Below are positions 1 through 5,027 of a stretch of 6,249 nucleotides of DNA, piece by piece; within the stretch, counting starts at the first letter, position 1; the number at the start of each line of letters is the position of its first letter. Under the pieces are notes generated by a model, which was not told the DNA's origin, made no database searches, and saw nothing but the letters and a program-made list of their open reading frames with translations. A program made the translations under genes and the position numbers. Source of the stretch: Pseudanabaena sp. CAN_BIN31 (GTDB lineage: Bacteria > Cyanobacteriota > Cyanobacteriia > Pseudanabaenales > Pseudanabaenaceae); contig JAJAZG010000252.1 of NCBI GenBank assembly GCA_026785865.1, positions 1-6,249 of the forward strand, given 5' to 3'.

Positions 1-723
1 GATATTTACAGCTTCTAAACTTTGCAAAATCTCGCCAGTAACAGGATCAACATAGCGAATCGCTTCAATCTGATCCCCAAAAAATTCGACCCGAATCGTG
101 CGATCTTCATAAGCGGGACCAATTTCTAAAATATCACCCTTGACCCGAAATTTTCCGCGCCCCATTTCGATATCATTACGCTCATACTGCACATTCGTCA
201 GCGCCTTTAGCAATTCTCGCTGATCGTATTCCACACCCACGCCTAAAGGAATCGAAGCCTTGAGATATTGTTCAGGAATACCCAAACCGTAGATGCAGCT
301 TACCGAGGCGACCACAATCACATCTTTACGCTCAAATAGCGATCGCGTGGCTGAGTGGCGCAACATATCGATTTCATCATTAATCGAAGCCGTCTTCTCA
401 ATATAAGTATCGGTAACGGGAATATAGGCTTCAGGCTGATAATAATCGTAGTAACTAATGAAATATTCGACTGCATTATTGGGAAAGAATTCGCGCAATT
501 CATTGCAAAGCTGCGCCGCTAAAGTTTTATTGTGAGCGAGAACTAAAGTGGGTTTTTGATATTGGGCGATCGCATTGGCAACGGTCATGGTTTTGCCAGT
601 CCCCGTTGCGCCCAAAAGAGTTTGATAACGCAGTCCTTTTTGCAATCCATCGTATAATTGGGCGATCGCTTTCGGTTGATCGGCGGTGGGCGGCCAAGGG
701 GTACGAATGTCGAACATTGCCAT
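1..723 (-). CDS. uvrB: UvrB, excinuclease ABC subunit B, N-terminal part (cut by window edge)
   Basis: UvrB is the damage-verifying helicase-like subunit of the UvrABC nucleotide excision repair complex in the cytoplasm; it is loaded on DNA by UvrA and then recruits UvrC. The reading frame is open from the start codon to base 1 (241 codons), so only about the first third of the usual ~660-670 residues is present. Visible landmarks are the Walker A motif GATGTGKT at residues 38-45, the helicase Ia-type segment LVLAHNKTLAAQL at 60-72, the diagnostic aromatic beta-hairpin YYDYYQPEAYIP at 91-102 that clamps one DNA strand, and VASVSCIYGLG at 138-148, followed by the start of the UvrA-interacting domain. 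The Walker B/DExH region and C-terminal UVR motif lie outside the window. ATG at 723 is the first start; an ATG two codons later (717) is equally possible and neither has a clear Shine-Dalgarno sequence. It is divergent from thrC across a repeat-filled spacer. Confidence 0.97.
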   Translation of the reverse strand, partial: MAMFDIRTPWPPTADQPKAIAQLYDGLQKGLRYQTLLGATGTGKTMTVANAIAQYQKPTLVLAHNKTLAAQLCNELREFFPNNAVEYFISYYDYYQPEAYIPVTDTYIEKTASINDEIDMLRHSATRSLFERKDVIVVASVSCIYGLGIPEQYLKASIPLGVGVEYDQRELLKALTNVQYERNDIEMGRGKFRVKGDILEIGPAYEDRTIRVEFFGDQIEAIRYVDPVTGEILQSLEAVNI

Positions 724-819
724 GGTATTTAGAACGTGTTGAAAAAGTAATCAAAATGATCAACCTTTATCATAACAATCCCCAAAGATGACGGGATATA
801 AAACGTCTCTGCCTTCCCA

Positions 820-833
820 GCCTAAAAATAGGC
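820..833. repeat. Short hairpin GCCTA-AAAA-TAGGC
   Basis: A five-base-pair perfect inverted repeat around an AAAA loop. It is short and could be chance. It is listed because it is the first of a run of hairpins in this spacer and may mark the edge of a composite repeat. Confidence 0.35.
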
Positions 834-852
834 ATTAAAACCTAAGAATTTA

Positions 853-869
853 GCGGTGCATTGCACCGC
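853..869. repeat. GC-rich hairpin GCGGTGC-ATT-GCACCGC
   Basis: A perfect seven-base-pair stem (853-859 with 863-869) around a three-base loop, in otherwise AT-rich spacer. It lies 13 bases before the larger 883-927 hairpin, so the two may be halves of one composite intergenic repeat unit. No T-run follows it, so it does not look like an intrinsic terminator. Confidence 0.6.
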
Positions 870-882
870 ACCTCTAAAAAGC

Positions 883-927
883 CCAAAAAGTTGTGACGCA
901 CGCGCAGCGTGTGTCACAACTTTTTGG
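883..927. repeat. Near-perfect 45-base hairpin, copy 1 of a dispersed palindromic repeat
   Basis: Bases 883-897 (CCAAAAAGTTGTGAC) pair perfectly with 913-927. Inside, G898 faces T912 (a G-U pair in RNA) and CACGC (899-903) pairs with GCGTG (907-911) around a GCA loop, giving a stem of 21 pairs. Allowing C882 to bulge, G881 faces T928 (G-U) and A876-A880 pair with T929-T933, lengthening the helix. The 14-base core GCACGCGCAGCGTG recurs exactly at 6232-6245 in a related element directly after nurA, so this belongs to a repeat family. A T-run follows on the plus strand and one also follows on the minus strand, so it could stop transcription in either direction, but its place between divergent genes argues for a repeat first. 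Confidence 0.85.
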
Positions 928-978
928 TTTTTTATTACGCCTACCAACTTAGGTGATTTCTCGAAAAGAATATTCCCA

Positions 979-1034
979 TGTAGCGCAAGCGTCTCGCTTG
1001 CATGTGGTGACGCAGGCAGGATGCCCGCGCTACA
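979..1034. repeat. Cloverleaf-like palindromic repeat (TGTAGCGC ... GCGCTACA)
   Basis: The element is bounded by an eight-base inverted repeat, TGTAGCGC (979-986) and GCGCTACA (1027-1034). It contains two further hairpins: GCAAGCG-TCT-CGCTTGC at 985-1001, which overlaps the outer stem by two bases, and GCAGGCA-GGA-TGCCCGC at 1012-1028, with one mismatched pair and again sharing two bases with the outer stem. Outside it, 951-960 can pair with 1056-1065 over ten positions, two of them T-G, which are G-U pairs in a plus-strand RNA. From memory, similar GTAGCGC...GGCATCCTGCC units are dispersed in many genomes and often give rise to spurious ORF annotations; that recollection was not checked here. 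Confidence 0.75.
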
Positions 1035-1132
1035 GAATAGGTATTTTGCTTTCTGGAAGTCGCCTTAATTCTTGAGGGGGAGGGGCGTATAAATTTATAT
1101 TTTCAATACCCTACTATTTTAGTCTGGTATAT

Positions 1133-1161
1133 TTGACGGCTATAAAAGGTTATGTTAGAGT
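1133..1161 (+). promoter_or_regulatory. Candidate sigma-70 promoter of thrC
   Basis: TTGACG (1133-1138) matches the -35 consensus at five of six bases and is followed, after a 17-base spacer, by TAGAGT (1156-1161), a four-of-six match to the -10 box. Transcription would begin near 1168, leaving a leader of roughly 50 bases before the ATG at 1220. A competing possibility is TATATT (1097-1102) with TTGAGG (1072-1077), but its 19-base spacer is long. Confidence 0.4.
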
Positions 1162-1219
1162 TCATTTCAATAAAGAAATCAAATCAAAACCTTTAACGAA
1201 TAAAAGGGCAACCAAGACC

Positions 1220-2539
1220 ATGACTGCAACTATTGCCTCTCCTTACACCAGCGAGCGCATTGATACTCGCGTTGATACATTCAGTAATCTCAAGTGCAAA
1301 GAGTGCGGTGCAGAATATGAAGCTAAGGCGATGCACGTTTGCGAATTATGCTTTGGTCCTCTAGAGGTTGCCTATAACTACGATGCGATCGCTGCTAGAG
1401 TCAGCCGTGAAACGATTCAAGCTGGTCCACTCTCGATTTGGCGCTATCGTGATTTCTTACCCGTCAAAACTGACAATTATATCGATGTCTCCACAGGCAT
1501 GACTCCTTTGCTCAAGGCAAATCGCCTTGCTAAGCGTCTCGGCATCAAAAATCTCTACATTAAAAATGATGCCGTGAATATGCCCACCTTAAGCTTTAAG
1601 GATCGCGTGGTTTCAGTCGCCCTCAGCCGCGCTGTTGAGCTTGGCTTTACCACAGTTGCCTGTGCTAGCACTGGCAACTTAGCGAACTCCACCGCCGCGA
1701 TCGCTGCCCATGCAGGCTTGGAGTGTTGCGTATTCATTCCATCTGACCTCGAAGCAGGCAAAGTCCTCGGCACAACGATTTACAATCCCAAAGTTTTCTC
1801 GGTACATGGCAACTACGACCAAGTAAACCGCCTCTGCTCAGAAGTCGCAAATACTCACGGTTGGGGTTTTGTAAATATCAACTTGCGTCCTTACTATTCC
1901 GAAGGTTCCAAGACCCTCGGTTATGAAGTTATCGAACAACTTGGCTGGAAACTTCCCGATCACATCGTTGCACCTTTGGCTTCTGGTTCACTGTTCACCA
2001 AGATTTACAAAGGCTTCAATGAGTTTGTGAAAGTAGGCTTAGTCGATGCTAAACCTGTTCGGTTCAGTGGCGCACAAGCGGAAGGTTGCTCTCCCATTGC
2101 CGCCGCATTTAAAGAAGGTCGCGATTTTATTACGCCTGTTAAGCCTAAAACCATTGCCAAGAGTTTGGCGATCGGTAATCCTGCTGATGGTATCTATGCG
2201 ATCGACATCGCGCACAAGACCAATGGCAATATCGAAATGGTCAACGATGACGAAATCATTCAAGCGATGAAGTTGCTTGCTGAAACTGAAGGCATCTTTA
2301 CCGAGACTGCTGGCGGCACGACGATCGCTGTTCTGAAGAAGTTAGTAGAAGCTGGCAAAATCGATCCTGAAGAAGTAACGGTTGTCTACATCACAGGCAA
2401 TGGATTGAAGACTCAAGAAGCGATTCAAGGCTATGTCGGCGAGCCTTATCTAATTGAGCCGAAGCTTGATAGCTTTGAGCGGGCGCTGGAGCGTTCACTC
2501 ACATTAGACAAACTAGAGTGGCAGACTGTTTCAGTCTAG
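1220..2539 (+). CDS. thrC: Threonine synthase (PLP-dependent)
   Basis: Threonine synthase converts O-phosphohomoserine to threonine and phosphate, the last step of threonine biosynthesis in the cytoplasm. The 439-residue product matches the usual length for cyanobacterial and plant-type enzymes. At residues 26-44 there are two CxxC pairs (C26, C29, C41, C44) forming a zinc-ribbon-like N-terminus. The fold-type II PLP core follows: PTLSFKDR with the probable Schiff-base lysine K127, the phosphate-binding loop ASTGNLANS (149-157), the glycine/serine-rich PLASGSLFTK (252-261), ETAGGTT (362-368) and ITGNGLKT (391-398). The frame stays open upstream to a TTG at 1133, but the ATG at 1220 is preferred: the alternative would add 29 lysine-rich residues, and its TTG is better explained as part of a -35 box. 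An AGGG at 1205-1208 is a weak ribosome site. It appears monocistronic, ending in the terminator at 2557-2586. Confidence 0.95.
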   Translation: MTATIASPYTSERIDTRVDTFSNLKCKECGAEYEAKAMHVCELCFGPLEVAYNYDAIAARVSRETIQAGPLSIWRYRDFLPVKTDNYIDVSTGMTPLLKANRLAKRLGIKNLYIKNDAVNMPTLSFKDRVVSVALSRAVELGFTTVACASTGNLANSTAAIAAHAGLECCVFIPSDLEAGKVLGTTIYNPKVFSVHGNYDQVNRLCSEVANTHGWGFVNINLRPYYSEGSKTLGYEVIEQLGWKLPDHIVAPLASGSLFTKIYKGFNEFVKVGLVDAKPVRFSGAQAEGCSPIAAAFKEGRDFITPVKPKTIAKSLAIGNPADGIYAIDIAHKTNGNIEMVNDDEIIQAMKLLAETEGIFTETAGGTTIAVLKKLVEAGKIDPEEVTVVYITGNGLKTQEAIQGYVGEPYLIEPKLDSFERALERSLTLDKLEWQTVSV

Positions 2540-2556
2540 ATGTTATTTCAAGCAAC

Positions 2557-2586
2557 AAAAAAGCAGCGCGATGCGCTGCTTTTTTT
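2557..2586. terminator. Bidirectional intrinsic terminator between thrC and the ATPase-TOPRIM operon
   Basis: The stem AGCAGCGC (2562-2569) and GCGCTGCT (2573-2580) closes on a GAT loop and is extended by five further A-T pairs (2557-2561 with 2581-2585). A run of seven T ends it on the plus strand and a run of six on the minus strand, so it can end thrC from the left and the converging operon from the right. Confidence 0.92.
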
Positions 2587-2642
2587 CTACTTAAATAGAT
2601 AAATTACAGAATCGACTAGAAAATCTTCTAGAATAAAAAAAG

Positions 2643-2711
2643 CGCGATCGCCTGACTAACGAGCAAGTTGCCGAACTTGAAGGGATTACAGAACTCTCCC
2701 GCATTTTTACG
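2643..2711 (+). pseudogene. Possible short coding remnant at the edge of the cassette
   Basis: Between the terminator and the operon, the plus strand can be read without a stop as RDRLTNEQVAELEGITELS followed by RIFT. It looks helical and protein-like and it spans a HIP1 octamer, but there is no start codon and a TAA lies just upstream in frame (2634-2636). It could be the tail of a gene displaced by insertion of the neighbouring operon, or simply chance. I recognise no family with confidence; a faint resemblance to the C-terminal LxxEQLxxL pattern of DUF4351-type proteins was noted but not relied on. Confidence 0.2.
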
Positions 2712-2717
2712 TTTTAC

Positions 2718-3488
2718 TCAATCATATTCTTTAAACTTATCAACAATACTTTTAACAAGTAAATCTATACGTGGATTGGGAAACTTTGCTCCCATTTCCA
2801 GCAGATGTAAACGGCTATATTTAGTTTCTCGTTTCTTCTTGTGAGGGCTAACAAACTTTATTAGAGCATCAAATAATTGTTTACCACGAAGCGCTCTAGT
2901 GTAATCGAGACAGATCATATCTATAATTTCTTGAGTCGGCTGAATAAAATTGATATTTTGTTTAAACTCATTACATAAAGTACCATTTGGACATACTTCA
3001 TCTATACTCACATTTAATTTACATACACCATCTTGTTTGTATTTGTTTACTTCAAAAGCAAACCAAATTGACAGACATTGTATCAAATTAAAAAAATCTG
3101 CTTTTTCTTTTCTAGTTAACAAACTATTAAAATGTGATTCTATGTAAAGATCATTTTCTAAGGAATATCCATCTGTAAATACTATTTCGTTATCATATTC
3201 TGCGGGAATACCGACAAAAAACCACATATCTTTGTCAGCAACAAAAACAACTCTTGCATTTTTAAACTCTTGTCTTCTTTTAAAAAGATTAATTAAAGTA
3301 GTTCTACCACCACATTTAAAAACATCAACATCATCACTACTAATATTAATTGTCTCATTTATTCTATCTTCTAAATACCTATACACTGAAGCATCATCTT
3401 TACCTTCAACTAAGATCGTTAGAATTGACTTTTCTTCTCTTATTAGATCTATAATTTCCTGTTCAGAGAGTTCTCTACCTTTACTCAT
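2718..3488 (-). CDS. TOPRIM/DUF4435 protein, probable AriB-like effector nuclease of a PARIS-type defence system
   Basis: The 256-residue protein has a TOPRIM signature: a beta strand ending in ILVEGKDD (residues 25-32) with the acidic residue E28, and VVFVADKD (80-87) with the D85-x-D87 pair. These would bind the catalytic metals. GYSLENDLY (107-115) and GKQLFDALIKF (202-212) are the kind of later motifs seen in DUF4435 proteins. In the described PARIS system the DUF4435 subunit AriB is held by the ATPase AriA and, once released by a phage trigger, acts as a tRNA-cutting toxin; applying that here is inference from architecture. Its ATG overlaps the stop of the upstream ATPase gene as ATGA (3485-3488), so translation is probably coupled. 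The gene is AT-rich and has no HIP1 site, unlike thrC and nurA. No signal peptide or membrane segment is visible. Alternatives are a TOPRIM effector of another ATPase-linked system. Confidence 0.8.
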   Translation of the reverse strand: MSKGRELSEQEIIDLIREEKSILTILVEGKDDASVYRYLEDRINETINISSDDVDVFKCGGRTTLINLFKRRQEFKNARVVFVADKDMWFFVGIPAEYDNEIVFTDGYSLENDLYIESHFNSLLTRKEKADFFNLIQCLSIWFAFEVNKYKQDGVCKLNVSIDEVCPNGTLCNEFKQNINFIQPTQEIIDMICLDYTRALRGKQLFDALIKFVSPHKKKRETKYSRLHLLEMGAKFPNPRIDLLVKSIVDKFKEYD

Positions 3489-4645
3489 TCACCTTTCTCC
3501 TCAGAAAGTATTATTTCCTTGTCAGAATACTTAGAGTATATGAGTGGAGAATGGGTTGCGACAATAAACTGATTACTTGACTGTTGCTTCATCAAATTTG
3601 GAAATAATCGACGCTGCCAATCAGGATGGAGGCTTAACTCAGGCTCATCAATAAATATTACTGAGTTCTCATAAAATGCGTTATAGCAAAGAAAGCTAAG
3701 CATTTGTTGTTCTCCAGCAGAAAGAAGCTTGGAATCTATAGCATCAATCGAATCTCCAAGAGTAAAAGTATCAAGTTTAATTCCCTTGTAATGCAAAACT
3801 TTTGTCACTAACTCAGATAAGACCTTGAAAGGCTGGAAAAGTTGTTCACGTTTATCATTAACAGTTGTGATTTCTTGCTGTAGTCGGCTAAGAATAGCGA
3901 TAGATTCTTGCTTGTCATCTTTAATTCCCGATTTTATACCTTCAATCTGACTAACAAGTGAATTATTTAATGCAACAGAATACTTATTAATCTTTTCAGA
4001 TATTTCAGCATGACGTGTACTTAGTAATGTACCAAGGTCATGAGTTGACATAGCACAAATAAATTTGTGATTTTCAATGCTTAAACGATTTGATAATTTA
4101 GTAAATTCGTCTTTTATGCTTGTATTATCTATATCTCTTTCCCTCTGTAATATACTAGCGCTAAGAGGGAATGCACCTGTTAATAATGAAAAAGACTGAA
4201 GTGGTTTGGCAATACGTCCAACAGTTTGATCATTTACCATTGAATATCCTCCTTCGATTCTTCTAAAAGTCGGGAAGAAAAGAGATGATTTTCTACTTTC
4301 TATAATTAGAGATTTGAATGATTCAATCCCCCCTGTTGGGTTATATTCGCCTAAATTAATCTGACCATTTTTTTTGATATCATTCGCAGCATATTCCCAA
4401 TCAATGCCAGTATCTTTACTGTTTAAAGATAAATCGTAATAACTTGTTTCTAATTTAAATGATTCAAAATTTATTTCAGATATAAGACGCTCTATATTTC
4501 CTGAAATTGCATACCAGAGCATTTTCAATAATGTTGTTTTGCCAGATCCATTTATACCCGTGACAATATTTATGTCATCGTGAAATTCAATGTTACAGTC
4601 AACTTTATCGTTTAAGCCCTTGATACAGGCTCTTTTAAGTTTCAT
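3485..4645 (-). CDS. ABC-type AAA ATPase, probable AriA-like sensor of a PARIS-type defence system
   Basis: This is an SMC/Rad50/OLD-like ATPase of 386 residues from the chosen start. In that numbering it has Walker A GINGSGKTT at 30-38, a probable Q-loop region PTFRRIEGG at 125-133, a charged helical middle (about 212-282) that may form a short coiled coil, an ABC signature SAGEQQMLSF at 309-318, Walker B VIFIDEPE at 329-336 followed by LSLHP, and an H-switch ATHSP with H365. It is first in an operon with the TOPRIM/DUF4435 gene, which starts within its stop codon. That pairing is the layout of PARIS, where AriA binds AriB and detects phage anti-restriction proteins; the trigger here is unknown. 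The frame opens eight codons earlier at a TTG (4669), but ATG 4645 is preferred because AGAGGA precedes it and the protein then begins MKLKRACIKG, a usual beginning for such ATPases. It lacks a fused TOPRIM, unlike OLD or GajA. Confidence 0.82.
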   Translation of the reverse strand: MKLKRACIKGLNDKVDCNIEFHDDINIVTGINGSGKTTLLKMLWYAISGNIERLISEINFESFKLETSYYDLSLNSKDTGIDWEYAANDIKKNGQINLGEYNPTGGIESFKSLIIESRKSSLFFPTFRRIEGGYSMVNDQTVGRIAKPLQSFSLLTGAFPLSASILQRERDIDNTSIKDEFTKLSNRLSIENHKFICAMSTHDLGTLLSTRHAEISEKINKYSVALNNSLVSQIEGIKSGIKDDKQESIAILSRLQQEITTVNDKREQLFQPFKVLSELVTKVLHYKGIKLDTFTLGDSIDAIDSKLLSAGEQQMLSFLCYNAFYENSVIFIDEPELSLHPDWQRRLFPNLMKQQSSNQFIVATHSPLIYSKYSDKEIILSEEKGE

Positions 4646-4648
4646 ACG

Positions 4649-4654
4649 TCCTCT
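4649..4654 (-). promoter_or_regulatory. Ribosome binding site deciding the ATPase start
   Basis: On the minus strand AGAGGA lies three bases before ATG 4645 (GAGG four bases before). The spacing is slightly short but it is the only clear Shine-Dalgarno sequence near either candidate start, so it favours ATG 4645 over TTG 4669. Confidence 0.5.
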
Positions 4655-4699
4655 ATCAGCAATAATCAATCCTAGTTTTACAGACTCTTCAACATAAAT

Positions 4700-4716
4700 A
4701 ATATTAGCCTAATATT
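4700..4716. promoter_or_regulatory. Perfect palindrome AATATTAG-C-CTAATATT, candidate operator of the defence operon
   Basis: Two eight-base perfect inverted half-sites flank a single central base, 54 bases upstream of the ATPase start. On the minus strand the palindrome includes and runs into -10-like TAATAT and TATTAT sequences, so a dimeric repressor bound here could block transcription. No good -35 box was found for them, and no regulator gene lies nearby, so the role as operator is inference. Confidence 0.4.
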
Positions 4717-4966
4717 GATGCGAGTTGGCTAACAGTGTCACTCACAATGCGGACTTTAGGTAATAAAACTTAGATTTTTCTATGAAAAATTACATAGTAA
4801 CAAAGTAGTTGAGCGCATATCCACTTAGTAAATACGTTGAATCCAAGCCAATAGTTTAAAGGTAAAGGGAGCGATCGCATTTTAGCTTATGGTTTTAGCG
4901 TTCGTTTAGAGCGATCGCGAATATCAAGTAGGCTATGATTGGAGTGTGACTGAGCCGCAAAAGTGC

Positions 4967-4996
4967 TTACCAGAAATAATTTTCTTCATTTAGATT
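4967..4996 (+). promoter_or_regulatory. Weak candidate promoter for nurA
   Basis: TTACCA (4967-4972) and TAGATT (4991-4996) each match sigma-70 boxes at four of six bases with an 18-base spacer. This is the best placed pair in the spacer before nurA, but matches of this quality also arise by chance in AT-rich DNA. Confidence 0.2.
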
Positions 4997-5027
4997 TTGT
5001 GACAAGCGATCGCATTTACAGGTAACT

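Larger units (their letters stand above)
724..1219. other. Repeat-rich gene-free spacer between divergent uvrB and thrC
   Basis: No convincing gene lies here. The spacer holds four successive hairpin-forming elements (820-833, 853-869, 883-927 and 979-1034), then a 12-base palindrome TATAAATTTATA at 1088-1099 and the likely thrC promoter at 1133-1161. An open frame over 856-1068 is made of the palindromic elements themselves and is not considered a gene. Because the flanking genes diverge, the hairpins are not needed as gene-end terminators, which favours reading them as dispersed intergenic repeats, although they could insulate the two promoters. Confidence 0.8.
4646..5027. other. Gene-free spacer between the divergent defence operon and nurA
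   Basis: The left half (to about 4870) is AT-rich, free of HIP1 sites and holds the 17-base palindrome at 4700-4716; otherwise nothing recognisable is seen. The right half has three HIP1 octamers (4871, 4911, 5006) and a short plus-strand frame with no start codon, about 4907-4990, reading SDREYQVGYDWSVTEPQKCL and then seven more residues to a TAG. This may be a gene remnant or chance. The change in HIP1 content near 4870 may mark the right edge of an inserted segment. No RNA gene was recognised. Confidence 0.6.

Noticed and set aside
856..1068. 70-codon plus-strand open frame in the uvrB-thrC spacer
   Set aside because: It lies almost wholly inside the palindromic repeats; its protein sequence is simply the translation of those hairpins, and there is no ribosome site.
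1133..1219. TTG start extending threonine synthase by 29 residues
   Set aside because: The TTG belongs to a good -35 box, the added segment is lysine-rich and unlike the family, and ATG 1220 gives the normal length.
724..1219. CRISPR array or tRNA-like gene in the hairpin-rich spacer
   Set aside because: The hairpins differ from one another with no regular spacing of an identical repeat, and the cloverleaf-like element lacks an anticodon arm and a T-loop sequence.
2616..2631. AT-rich inverted repeat CTAGAA-AATC-TTCTAG as operon terminator
   Set aside because: The stem is only six weak base pairs; the strong bidirectional terminator at 2557-2586 is enough to end the operon. It may be chance.
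2718..4645. Gabija, OLD, Retron-Eco8 or Septu system
   Set aside because: GajA, OLD and the Retron-Eco8 effector fuse ATPase and TOPRIM in one protein, while here they are separate; there is no UvrD-like helicase, reverse transcriptase or HNH protein next to the pair. Separate ATPase plus DUF4435 fits PARIS best.
4646..4669. TTG start extending the ATPase by eight residues
   Set aside because: The ATG at 4645 has a Shine-Dalgarno sequence directly upstream and gives a typical N-terminus for this ATPase family.
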